Shown here: positions 8,554-16,505 of the stretch, one piece after another | Layout of the letters: each line of letters starts with the position of its first letter | Position numbering within the stretch: position 1 is the stretch's first letter | NCBI GenBank assembly: GCA_004102785.1 | Contig: SCEJ01000001.1 | Span: 1-64,000, forward strand | From: Muribaculaceae bacterium Isolate-013 (NCI) | GTDB taxonomy: Bacteria > Bacteroidota > Bacteroidia > Bacteroidales > Muribaculaceae | Reading direction: 5' to 3' | Length of the DNA: 64,000 nucleotides | Made by a program: the position numbers and the translations under genes | Notes under the pieces: model-generated | What the model was told of the DNA's origin: nothing | The model's database searches: none | The model's input: only the letters and a program-made list of their open reading frames with translations

Positions 8554-8672
8554 AACCACGCACCATCCCACGCACCGAAATTCCAGGAGCCGTGACGCTG
8601 ACACCTGCCGAAATGAACAGGCTGCACTTCGCCTCCGGCACACACTCGCCGCGCCCGGCATCACCAAAATAG
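8550..8672 (+). CDS. Small peptide (40 aa) translationally coupled to the VKOR gene; possible processed-peptide precursor
   Basis: The ATG at 8550 overlaps the VKOR stop codon (ATGA), a signature of coupled translation. The 40-residue product is Pro- and basic-rich and has no Cys. Residues 17-28 read LTPAEMNRLHFA. Their spacing (L at -12, T at -11, E at -8, M at -7, L at -4) is that of double-glycine leader peptides recognised by C39 domains, but the two Gly are replaced by Phe-Ala. The remainder would be SGTHSPRPASPK. Together with the C39-like domain in the preceding gene this suggests a precursor or tag peptide; this is inference. It could instead be a small partner protein or a chance frame, but the overlap and clean stop argue for a gene. 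Confidence 0.55.
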   Translation: MKPRTIPRTEIPGAVTLTPAEMNRLHFASGTHSPRPASPK

Positions 8673-8733
8673 CGGGCCGATGTATAATTAATCGCGGATT
8701 TTTGCGTTAACTATACATCAACACGCTGTTTAA

Positions 8734-11163
8734 ATGAAGGCAAAGCCCCTTATCACATACATTATACCGCTGATTCTCTGCCTGCTGGCGCCGGCAGCCG
8801 CAATCGCGCAGGTGCAAATCCACGGCAAGGTCTCCGACATGGAGAATTCGCCGATGGAGTTCGTCACCGTGCGTGTGGCCGGCACCGCAATCGGCACCAC
8901 CACCGGTCTCGACGGCTCATACAAGCTCTCGGCGCCGGCCAACGACACCATAACCGTGGTTTTCTCATGCATAGGCTACGACGAACTGCGGCGCCAGCTA
9001 ATCAACCCTGAGGGTGACATGGCCCTGAGCGTGCAGATGCGCTCCAAGGACCACACCCTCCATGAAATCGAGGTCACCGACTTCCGCAAACAGACCAACC
9101 AGATGCAGACCATCGACCAGAGCTCCTACTCTCTGGCCGCCGATGCCTCGGGCGGTTCGGTGGAATCGATGCTCTCCACCCTGGCGGGCGTGAACTCCAA
9201 CAACGAGATGTCGAGCCAATACTCCGTGCGAGGAGGCACATACGACGAGAACTCCGTCTACATCAACGGCATAGAGGTATACCGTCCGCAACTCATAACC
9301 TCCGGGCAGCAGGAAGGGCTCAGCGTAATCAACCCCAACATGGTGGGCGCCATTGGATTCTCCACCGGCGGCTTCGGCGTGGAGTACGGCGACAAAATGT
9401 CGTCGGCGCTCGACATCACCTACAAAGAGCCCGAGGCTTTCGAGGCTTCGCTGTCGGCATCGCTAATGGGAGCGTCGGCATCGCTCGGCACATCATCGCG
9501 CCGTTTCTCGCAGCTTCACGGCGTGCGCTACAAACGTGCGGCATCGCTCCTCTCCTCAATGGAGACAAAGGGTGAGTATGACCCAAATTTCTTCGATTAC
9601 CAGACAAACCTCACATACAAATTCTCAAAAAAGCTAAAAGCCTCTTTCTTAGGCAACATAGCCATCAACAACTATAAGTTCACCCCGGTGAACCGCACCA
9701 CCAACTTCGGCACCTCGACCGATGCCAAGCAATTCAAGGTATTCTTCGACGGCGGCGAGAAAGACCGTTTCGAGACCTACTTCGGCGCGCTCAACCTCAC
9801 CTACGAACACTCCCGCTCCACAGCATTCTCCCTTCTGGCCTCCGGCTATCTCACCAACGAGCTCGTGGCCTACGACATCAGCGGCGAATACTGGCTCGAC
9901 CAGGCCGGCACCACCGGCGGTGGCGACTCCGACAACGCCATCGGTGGCGAACTCGGTGTGGGCCGTTACCATGAGCACGCCCGCAACCGACTGAAAATCT
10001 CAATGTTGTCAATCGGGCTGCAAGGCCACACCTCCATCAGGCGCCACAACCTCACCTATGGCCTGGGAGTGCACGCACAGAAAATCATGGAGCGCTCGCG
10101 TGAATGGGAGCTGCGCGATTCGGCCGGATACACCCTCCCCTCCGACGGCACCAATATCCGGATGATCTACAACCTCACCTCGCGCCACGACCTCTCGACC
10201 ACACGCATGGCGGCATACCTGGCCGACAGCTACCGGTTCAACACCTCGGCCGGATATTTCGCCATCAACGCCGGCCTCCGTCTCTCCTACTGGGATTTCA
10301 ACAAGGAATTCCTCATTTCGCCGCGCGCCAACGTGGCGTTCGTGCCCGAGCGCAACAACAACCTCACATTTCGCTTCGCAACCGGCCTCTACTACCAGCA
10401 ACCGTTCTACAAGGAGTTCCGACGCCCCGACGAAGATGCCGAAGGCAACACCGTGATAACCCTCAACGACCGGATAAAATCGCAGCAGAGCATCCATTTC
10501 ATACTCGGCGGCGACTACACCTTCCGCGCCTTCGGCCGCCCCTTCAAACTCTCGGCCGAGGCCTATTACAAGAAACTCAACAAACTCATCCCCTACGAAG
10601 TCGACAACCTCAAGGTCACCTACGCCGGCGAGAACCAGACCCACGGCTACACCACCGGCCTCGACCTCAAGCTCTTCGGCCAGTTTGTGCCCGGCACCGA
10701 CTCCTGGGTATCATTCTCGGTGATGAAAACCGGAGAAGTGCTCAACGGCATCACCGTGCCGCGCCCTACCGACCAGCGCTACTCCCTGGCCGTTTATTTC
10801 ACCGACTATTTCCCGAAGTTCCCCAAACTCAAATTCTCCCTCCGCGGCATTCTCTCCGACGGTCTGCCGGTGACAGCGCCGCACTCCTCGCGCGACAAAG
10901 GCTACTTCCGCACTCCGGCCTACAAACGAGTGGATGTCGGACTCCACTATGCCCTCCTCTCCCCTCCCGACGAAACCTCTTCACTGACCGGCATACGCAA
11001 ATGGTGCAAGAGCATATGGCTCGGGCTTGACGTGTTCAACCTGCTCGACATCTCGAACGTATCATCCTATTACTGGGTGACCGACGTGAACTCCATACAG
11101 TACGCCGTGCCCAATTACCTCACCCGGCGGCAGTTCAACATAACCCTGTCGATTGACTTCTGA
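8734..11163 (+). CDS. TonB-dependent outer-membrane receptor with carboxypeptidase-like N-terminal domain
   Basis: An 809-residue outer-membrane transporter. The signal peptide ends near AIA-Q. Residues about 28-115 are the carboxypeptidase-regulatory-like domain (IHGKVSDMENSPMEFVTVRV ... GTTTGLDGSYKL). The plug domain follows (SVESMLSTLAGVNSNNEMSSQYSVRGG), then a beta-barrel ending in an aromatic C-terminus (FNITLSIDF). No SusD gene follows and the protein is shorter than a SusC, so a nutrient other than a SusCD glycan (metal chelate, vitamin or peptide) is plausible. It is the first gene of a tight operon with porQ 15 nt downstream, then cmk, ispH and an exonuclease. The substrate is unknown. 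Confidence 0.92.
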   Translation: MKAKPLITYIIPLILCLLAPAAAIAQVQIHGKVSDMENSPMEFVTVRVAGTAIGTTTGLDGSYKLSAPANDTITVVFSCIGYDELRRQLINPEGDMALSVQMRSKDHTLHEIEVTDFRKQTNQMQTIDQSSYSLAADASGGSVESMLSTLAGVNSNNEMSSQYSVRGGTYDENSVYINGIEVYRPQLITSGQQEGLSVINPNMVGAIGFSTGGFGVEYGDKMSSALDITYKEPEAFEASLSASLMGASASLGTSSRRFSQLHGVRYKRAASLLSSMETKGEYDPNFFDYQTNLTYKFSKKLKASFLGNIAINNYKFTPVNRTTNFGTSTDAKQFKVFFDGGEKDRFETYFGALNLTYEHSRSTAFSLLASGYLTNELVAYDISGEYWLDQAGTTGGGDSDNAIGGELGVGRYHEHARNRLKISMLSIGLQGHTSIRRHNLTYGLGVHAQKIMERSREWELRDSAGYTLPSDGTNIRMIYNLTSRHDLSTTRMAAYLADSYRFNTSAGYFAINAGLRLSYWDFNKEFLISPRANVAFVPERNNNLTFRFATGLYYQQPFYKEFRRPDEDAEGNTVITLNDRIKSQQSIHFILGGDYTFRAFGRPFKLSAEAYYKKLNKLIPYEVDNLKVTYAGENQTHGYTTGLDLKLFGQFVPGTDSWVSFSVMKTGEVLNGITVPRPTDQRYSLAVYFTDYFPKFPKLKFSLRGILSDGLPVTAPHSSRDKGYFRTPAYKRVDVGLHYALLSPPDETSSLTGIRKWCKSIWLGLDVFNLLDISNVSSYYWVTDVNSIQYAVPNYLTRRQFNITLSIDF

Positions 11164-11178
11164 AACCCGCCGCACTGA

Positions 11179-12213
11179 ATGAAAATCCGCATGACAGCAA
11201 AGCCGATAAAAATCGCCATAGCCCTCCTTGCCGCCACAGCCGCCACGGCTGCGGCACAGGACGGCACATCGGCATATAACTTTCTCAACATCACATCATC
11301 ATCAAGAATCTACGGACTCGGAGGGGTGAATATCACCACCGTTGAAGAAGAACTCTCGACCACCGACCAGAATCCGGCGCTTCTCGGGCCGGAGATGACA
11401 AACCAGGTGCAGGTTGACTATATGCGCTATCTCGGCGACTCCAATTTCGCCGGAGCGCGCTACACCCATTCGGCCGGCGAGCGCGGCGCATGGGCCGTGG
11501 GAGTGCGCTTCTTCGGCTACGGCTCCATGAAAGAGACCGACGCCGAAGGCAACATCCTCGGCACATTCTCTCCGAAAGACCTCAATTTCAACGCCTCGTT
11601 CTCCTACGACATCACAGACCGACTGCGCGGCGGCATCACCCTGAAAGTACTCAACAGCTCCTACGAGCAATATTCGGCATTCGCCCTTGCCACCGACCTC
11701 GGCCTGAACTACTATGCCCCCGACCATGACGTGTCGCTCTCGGTGGTGGGAGCCAATCTCGGCGGTCAGCTAAAGAAATTCAACGACCGCACCCACAGCC
11801 TCCCCATCGACCTGCGCCTCGGCATAACAAAGGGATTCACAGGCATACCGCTGCGTGTCAGCATCACAGCGTGGAACCTCACCAAATGGCATCTGCCATT
11901 CTACCAGACCGGCGACGGCACCTCCAGCGAGGAGTTCAAGGTGAAGGACTCCTTCACATCCAACCTCTTCCGCCACCTGGTGTTCGGCCTCGACTTCACC
12001 CCCTCCGAGCGGTTCTACATAGCGTTGGGCTACAACTACAAGACCCGTACCGACATGTCGACCTACTCACGCTCCTTTCTGAGCGGATTCTCGCTCGGAG
12101 CCGGGCTCAACCTTGACCGTTTCTCGCTCGGCCTCGCATTCGCGCAGCCCCACTCCGGGGCCACTACACTGATGGTAAACCTCAACCTGAATCTGCAGGA
12201 CATTCTCAACTGA
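11179..12213 (+). CDS. porQ: Type IX secretion system protein PorQ
   Basis: A 344-residue PorV/FadL-like outer-membrane beta-barrel. The signal peptide ends near TAAA-Q. The mature start (TSAYNFLNITSSSRIYGLGG) and the NPALL motif following a predicted GVNI turn are characteristic of PorQ. The barrel ends in GATTLMVNLNLNLQDILN. PorQ works with PorU, PorV and PorZ in the attachment complex that processes and anchors cargo carrying type IX C-terminal domains. Finding it in the same window as five proteins with sorting-type tails is consistent with an operating pathway. In other Bacteroidetes porQ is commonly next to cmk, as here (4-nt spacing). The other Por genes are not in this window. Confidence 0.85.
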   Translation: MKIRMTAKPIKIAIALLAATAATAAAQDGTSAYNFLNITSSSRIYGLGGVNITTVEEELSTTDQNPALLGPEMTNQVQVDYMRYLGDSNFAGARYTHSAGERGAWAVGVRFFGYGSMKETDAEGNILGTFSPKDLNFNASFSYDITDRLRGGITLKVLNSSYEQYSAFALATDLGLNYYAPDHDVSLSVVGANLGGQLKKFNDRTHSLPIDLRLGITKGFTGIPLRVSITAWNLTKWHLPFYQTGDGTSSEEFKVKDSFTSNLFRHLVFGLDFTPSERFYIALGYNYKTRTDMSTYSRSFLSGFSLGAGLNLDRFSLGLAFAQPHSGATTLMVNLNLNLQDILN

Positions 12214-12217
12214 CAAT

Positions 12218-12919
12218 ATGAACACCGACAAGAAAATCATAATAGCCCTCGACGGCTTCTCCTCCTCCGGCAAAAGCACAATGGCCAAAGCGCTTGCACG
12301 ACGAATAGGCTACCGCTACGTCGACACCGGCGCGATGTACCGCGCCGTCACCCTCTGGGCCATGGAGCACAGCCTCGTCGATACCGGCGGCAACGTCAAT
12401 GCCGAAGCCCTGGCCGAGGCTCTCCCCTCCATTGAGATAGGTTTCACAATAATGCCCGACGGCACCCAGCACACCACCCTTGGAGGCGCCGACGTAGAGC
12501 GGCGCATACGCTCCATGGAAGTATCATCCAATGTATCGGCCGTGGCAGCCATCCCGGCCGTACGCCATGCACTTGTGGCCATGCAGCAGGCATTCGGAAA
12601 AGAGAAAGGGATTGTGATGGACGGACGCGACATCGGCACAACCGTATTCCCCGACGCCGAGCTGAAAATATTTCTCAATGCATCGGCACAGACCCGCGCC
12701 CGGCGCCGCTGGAACGAACTCCGCGCCAAAGGGGAGGAGGTCACTTTCGAGGAGGTGCTGGAGAATGTGGAGAAACGCGACAATATCGACCGCACTCGCC
12801 GGGAAAGCCCCCTGCGCCGGGCTGACGACGCCATCGACCTCGACAATTCATCGATGACAATCGAGGAACAGGACCGCTGGCTCACCGACCGTTTCAACGA
12901 AACCCTCGCACGCCTCTAA
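12218..12919 (+). CDS. cmk: Cytidylate kinase
   Basis: It phosphorylates CMP and dCMP with ATP in the cytoplasm. The protein is 233 aa. The P-loop GFSSSGKST sits at 13-21, the YVDTGAMYRAVTLWA motif binds substrate, MDGRDIGTTVFPDAELKIF is the central signature, and the lid contains RARRRWNEL and RDNIDRTRRESPL. It starts 4 nt after porQ and belongs to the same operon. Confidence 0.96.
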   Translation: MNTDKKIIIALDGFSSSGKSTMAKALARRIGYRYVDTGAMYRAVTLWAMEHSLVDTGGNVNAEALAEALPSIEIGFTIMPDGTQHTTLGGADVERRIRSMEVSSNVSAVAAIPAVRHALVAMQQAFGKEKGIVMDGRDIGTTVFPDAELKIFLNASAQTRARRRWNELRAKGEEVTFEEVLENVEKRDNIDRTRRESPLRRADDAIDLDNSSMTIEEQDRWLTDRFNETLARL

Positions 12920-12967
12920 GAGGGTGTTTAATAATAAATGTTAAATTCCCTCTAAACTACCGCCGCG

Positions 12968-13846
12968 ATGAAAGTTGAAATCGACAACGACTCCGGATTC
13001 TGCTTCGGTGTGGTGACGGCAATCCGCAAAGCCGAGGAGGAACTTCAGAAATCAGGCACTCTCTACTGCCTGGGCGATATAGTGCACAACTCCGATGAAG
13101 TGCAGCGGCTGTCGTCGAAAGGACTGAAAATCATCACCCACAGCGAGATGGAGAAACTCTCGGGTGTGAAAGTGCTGCTGAGGGCACACGGCGAGCCCCC
13201 CTCGACCTACCTGACGGCACGCCGCAACGGCATCGAGATAATCGACGCCACATGCCCCGTGGTGCTACGCCTCCAGCAGCGCATCAAGGACACCTTCTCC
13301 ACCCCGGCCTCCGAGCGCCCGCAGATTGTGATATACGGCAAGAACGGACATGCCGAAGTCAACGGCCTCGTGGGGCAGACCGCCGGCGAGGCCATAGTGA
13401 TAGAAAGCGCCGGCGATCTCGACCGAATCGATTTCAGCCGCGATGTGGCGCTATACTCACAGACAACCAAATCGCTCGAAGGATTCCGCCACGTCACCGA
13501 AGAAATCCGCCGCAGGCTGCAGCCCGGTTGCCGTCTGGAATCATTCGACACCATATGCCGCCAGGTGGCCAACCGCGTGGAGAAACTCCAGCGGTTTGCC
13601 CGCGCCCACGACGTTGTGCTCTTCGTTGCCGGCAAAAAAAGCTCCAACGGCAAAGTGCTGTACGCCAACTGCCTGGAGGTAAATCCGGCAACCTATCTCA
13701 TTTCAAATCCATCCGAACTCGACCCCGAATGGCTCCGTGGAGCCGGCTCGGTGGGAATATGCGGAGCCACCTCCACCCCCCGCTGGCTGATGGAGCAGGT
13801 GAAGCACAGCATCACAAGCCATTGCCCAGCGACAGAAGAAAACTGA
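12968..13846 (+). CDS. ispH: 4-hydroxy-3-methylbut-2-enyl diphosphate reductase
   Basis: The last enzyme of the MEP isoprenoid pathway, an iron-sulfur protein giving IPP and DMAPP. The protein is 292 aa. The three cluster Cys are C12 (SGFCFGV), C96 (IIDATCPVV) and C197 (FDTICRQVANR). Active-site His residues are H40 (DIVHNSDEV), H74 (RAHGEPP) and the conserved GKNGHAEV. It lies 48 nt after cmk and 12 nt before the exonuclease gene, so probably in the same transcript. Confidence 0.96.
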   Translation: MKVEIDNDSGFCFGVVTAIRKAEEELQKSGTLYCLGDIVHNSDEVQRLSSKGLKIITHSEMEKLSGVKVLLRAHGEPPSTYLTARRNGIEIIDATCPVVLRLQQRIKDTFSTPASERPQIVIYGKNGHAEVNGLVGQTAGEAIVIESAGDLDRIDFSRDVALYSQTTKSLEGFRHVTEEIRRRLQPGCRLESFDTICRQVANRVEKLQRFARAHDVVLFVAGKKSSNGKVLYANCLEVNPATYLISNPSELDPEWLRGAGSVGICGATSTPRWLMEQVKHSITSHCPATEEN

Positions 13847-13858
13847 AACAACCACCCG

Positions 13859-14368
13859 ATGCAGAGTTTCGTAGCCATTGACGTGGAGACGGCCAACAAC
13901 CATCCCACATCGGTATGCTCCATAGGCGCCGTAAAGGTGACCGACGGAGTTATCACCGACTCATTTCATGAGTTCGTACGCCCTGAGCCTAACTACTATT
14001 TCCGCTATTTCACCGAAGAGATTCACGGCATATCGCGCCGCGACACCGACACGGCCGAACGCTTCCCGCAAGTGTGGGAAAGATTGCGCCCGTTCATCGG
14101 CACCCTGCCGCTGGTGGCACACAACAAGGCGTTCGACGAGCGGTGCATCCGCGCCTGCCACCGCCACTACGGCATGACATATCCCGACTACCCGTTTTTC
14201 TGCTCCGTCATACTGGCGCGGCGCACCATTCCGCGCACACTATGCCCGTCGTTTTCTCTGCCGCATCTGTGCCATTTCCTGGGGATTCCGTTCAACAACC
14301 ACCACAACGCCCTGGCCGACGCCGAGGCCTGCGCCAAAGTTTTCCTTGCTCTCACCGCTACAAAATAA
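13859..14368 (+). CDS. DEDDh 3'-5' exonuclease, DnaQ-like
   Basis: A 169-residue single-domain exonuclease of the DNA polymerase III epsilon family. ExoI is FVAIDVETAN (D8, E10), ExoII includes VAHNKAFDERC, and ExoIII is HNALADAEAC (His and Asp). Compact, without extra domains, it is probably a stand-alone exonuclease and not the replicative proofreading subunit, but that cannot be decided here. It is the last gene of the operon starting at the TonB receptor. Confidence 0.88.
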   Translation: MQSFVAIDVETANNHPTSVCSIGAVKVTDGVITDSFHEFVRPEPNYYFRYFTEEIHGISRRDTDTAERFPQVWERLRPFIGTLPLVAHNKAFDERCIRACHRHYGMTYPDYPFFCSVILARRTIPRTLCPSFSLPHLCHFLGIPFNNHHNALADAEACAKVFLALTATK

Positions 14369-14376
14369 ATCAACTT

Positions 14377-14410
14377 TTTGCCGTGAAAACCGAGGATTTT
14401 TGTAACTTTG
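14377..14410 (+). promoter_or_regulatory. Bacteroidetes-type promoter for the Porin_10 gene
   Basis: TTTG at 14377-14380 and TAACTTTG at 14403-14410, 22 nt apart. Transcription would start only a few bases before the ATG at 14420, giving a nearly leaderless mRNA. Confidence 0.65.
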
Positions 14411-14419
14411 TGGCATCCC

Positions 14420-16441
14420 ATGGGTAAAATCAATAAATTCATATCAGTCCTATCAGCCGTGACGGTGACCTGCATAGCCGGGACTTTCGCCGCCGGGGCT
14501 CGCCAGCCGGAGCTTGCGCCGTCAACCGCCTGGGGAGTGGAATCGCCTCTGGGCGAGCGCACAAAAGCCACCATCGACACCCTGTATGAAGATTACAGCC
14601 ACCGCTTCGTGCCGCAGGAAGTTTCGCCGGCCTGGGCCGCCACAGGCAATTATTGTGCCGAAGGGAGGCAGATGATATGGATGGACCGCCCGGCGATGAG
14701 CGACTTTTTTTTCCGCGACGCCGTGGCCACATGGACCCCATCGCTCGAAAAAGCGCGCTTCTACAACACCCGCATACCGATGACCCTGCTGGGCTACTCC
14801 TTCGGAGGGGGGAGCGCAACCGGCCAGGACGACCTTTCGGTGCGATTCTCGGCCAACGCCGGACCGCGTGTGCAGGTCGGCGCACTGCTCGATTACCTTT
14901 ACTCCAAAGGCAGCTACGAGAACCAGGCGGCCAAAGACCTCACATGGGGTTTCTCCGGCTCATACACCGGGGAGCGATTCGAGTTCCAGGGCTTTTTCAC
15001 CCACTACTCGCTCCTTACCAAAGAGAACGGCGGCATTACCGACGAGCTCTACATCACCGACCCAGCGGCCGTGCAGGGGGGCAACACCTCGGTCAACGCC
15101 AAAAGCATCCCCACGAATCTATCGTCAGCCCACAACCGCCTCACCGGCACAGACCTGTGGCTTAACTCACGCTATAAACTCGGATTCTACAAGGAGGAGC
15201 AGGTCAACGACACCACCACACGCCAGGTGCTCGTGCCGGTAACGAGTTTCATCTGGACCCTGCGCTACCGCGACGGCTTCCACCGCTTCACCGACGGCAA
15301 CGCCACAGAAAACACAACGTTCTGGCCACAAACCTATTTCAACCTCAGCGAGACATCCGACCGGCAGAAATACCACTCGGTGCAGAACACTCTCGGCGTA
15401 TCACTCCTCGAAGGATTCAACAAATGGGCCAAAGCCGGGCTCACCGCTTTCATCACCCTTGAGAACCGCCACTATGAGATGGAGACCCTCCTGCCGGAAA
15501 TCTCCGATACCCCCCTCCCCCCCGACGCTCTCCCGGCAGTAGACCCCGACGACACCCCGCAGCCCTCACTCACCGCCGACCCCTACCCCTCCATGCTTTC
15601 CAGCCAGAACCAGACACTGCTGTGGGTCGGAGCTCAGCTACTCCGCAGCCAGGGTCGCCTCCTCAATTACGATGTGACCGGCCAGCTCGGACTAATAGGC
15701 GACGCCGTGGGAGAAGTGAAAGTCAACGGACGCATCGACACCTCATTCCGCCTCCTTGGCGACACAGCCCAGGTAAACGCCTTCGGGCACTTCACCAATC
15801 TCTCCGCGCCCTGGTTCATGAAGCACTACCGCTCCAACCATTTCATATGGGAGAACGATTTCGGCAAGACTCGCTCACTGCGTTTAGGGGGTGAAATAAT
15901 GCTCGGGCGCACCGGCACATTCATCTCCGCCGGAGTCGAGAATGTGCAGAACCTCATATATTTCAACGCCTCCGGCCACCCGGTGCAGGAGGGGGGCAGC
16001 GTGCAGATTGTAAGCGCACGCCTGCGCCAGAATTTCCGCTTCGGCCCCGTACACTGGGATAACGACCTCATTCTCCAGACCTCCTCGCGCGAGAATGTGG
16101 TACCTCTGCCGAAATTCACAGTTTTCTCCAACCTCTACGCCATATTCCGCATAGCCACCCTGCACGTGCAGTTCGGGGTGTCGTGCGACTACTTCACCCG
16201 CTACCGCTCACTTGGCTTCCAGCCGGCCACAATGGCGTTCACCAACCGCAACGAAGCCATGGTGGGCAATTATCCGTTCATCAATGTCTACCTCAACTGT
16301 AAGTTGTCGAAGACACGCTTCTTCCTGATGATGTCGCATGTCAACCAAGGACTCACCGGCACCAACTACTTCTCCATGACCGGCTACCCGATGAATCCCC
16401 GCCGCTTCCAGCTCGGGGTTTCAATCGACTTCGCCAACTGA
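14420..16441 (+). CDS. Putative porin (Porin_10-like outer-membrane beta-barrel)
   Basis: The 673-residue protein has a signal peptide (MGKINKFISVLSAVTVTCIAG). Long runs of alternating hydrophobic and polar strands with many aromatic girdle residues follow, and it ends in FQLGVSIDFAN. The early segment TWTPSLEKARFYNTRIPMTLLGYSFGG followed by DDLSVRFSANAGPRVQVGALLDY is typical of the Bacteroidetes putative-porin family PF14121. A Pro-rich loop lies near residue 365. The start at 14420 is chosen over the TTG at 14408, which lies inside the promoter box. It is monocistronic by appearance. The solute is unknown. Confidence 0.78.
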   Translation: MGKINKFISVLSAVTVTCIAGTFAAGARQPELAPSTAWGVESPLGERTKATIDTLYEDYSHRFVPQEVSPAWAATGNYCAEGRQMIWMDRPAMSDFFFRDAVATWTPSLEKARFYNTRIPMTLLGYSFGGGSATGQDDLSVRFSANAGPRVQVGALLDYLYSKGSYENQAAKDLTWGFSGSYTGERFEFQGFFTHYSLLTKENGGITDELYITDPAAVQGGNTSVNAKSIPTNLSSAHNRLTGTDLWLNSRYKLGFYKEEQVNDTTTRQVLVPVTSFIWTLRYRDGFHRFTDGNATENTTFWPQTYFNLSETSDRQKYHSVQNTLGVSLLEGFNKWAKAGLTAFITLENRHYEMETLLPEISDTPLPPDALPAVDPDDTPQPSLTADPYPSMLSSQNQTLLWVGAQLLRSQGRLLNYDVTGQLGLIGDAVGEVKVNGRIDTSFRLLGDTAQVNAFGHFTNLSAPWFMKHYRSNHFIWENDFGKTRSLRLGGEIMLGRTGTFISAGVENVQNLIYFNASGHPVQEGGSVQIVSARLRQNFRFGPVHWDNDLILQTSSRENVVPLPKFTVFSNLYAIFRIATLHVQFGVSCDYFTRYRSLGFQPATMAFTNRNEAMVGNYPFINVYLNCKLSKTRFFLMMSHVNQGLTGTNYFSMTGYPMNPRRFQLGVSIDFAN

Positions 16442-16505
16442 TTCATGCCAGCATCCTATCATTCTCCGATACAACCATCACATTAATAACCAATTTCATC
16501 AATCC

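Noticed and set aside
12316-12897. 193-codon Ser/Arg-rich frame opposite cmk
   Set aside because: It is a shadow frame; cmk on the other strand is complete with all motifs.
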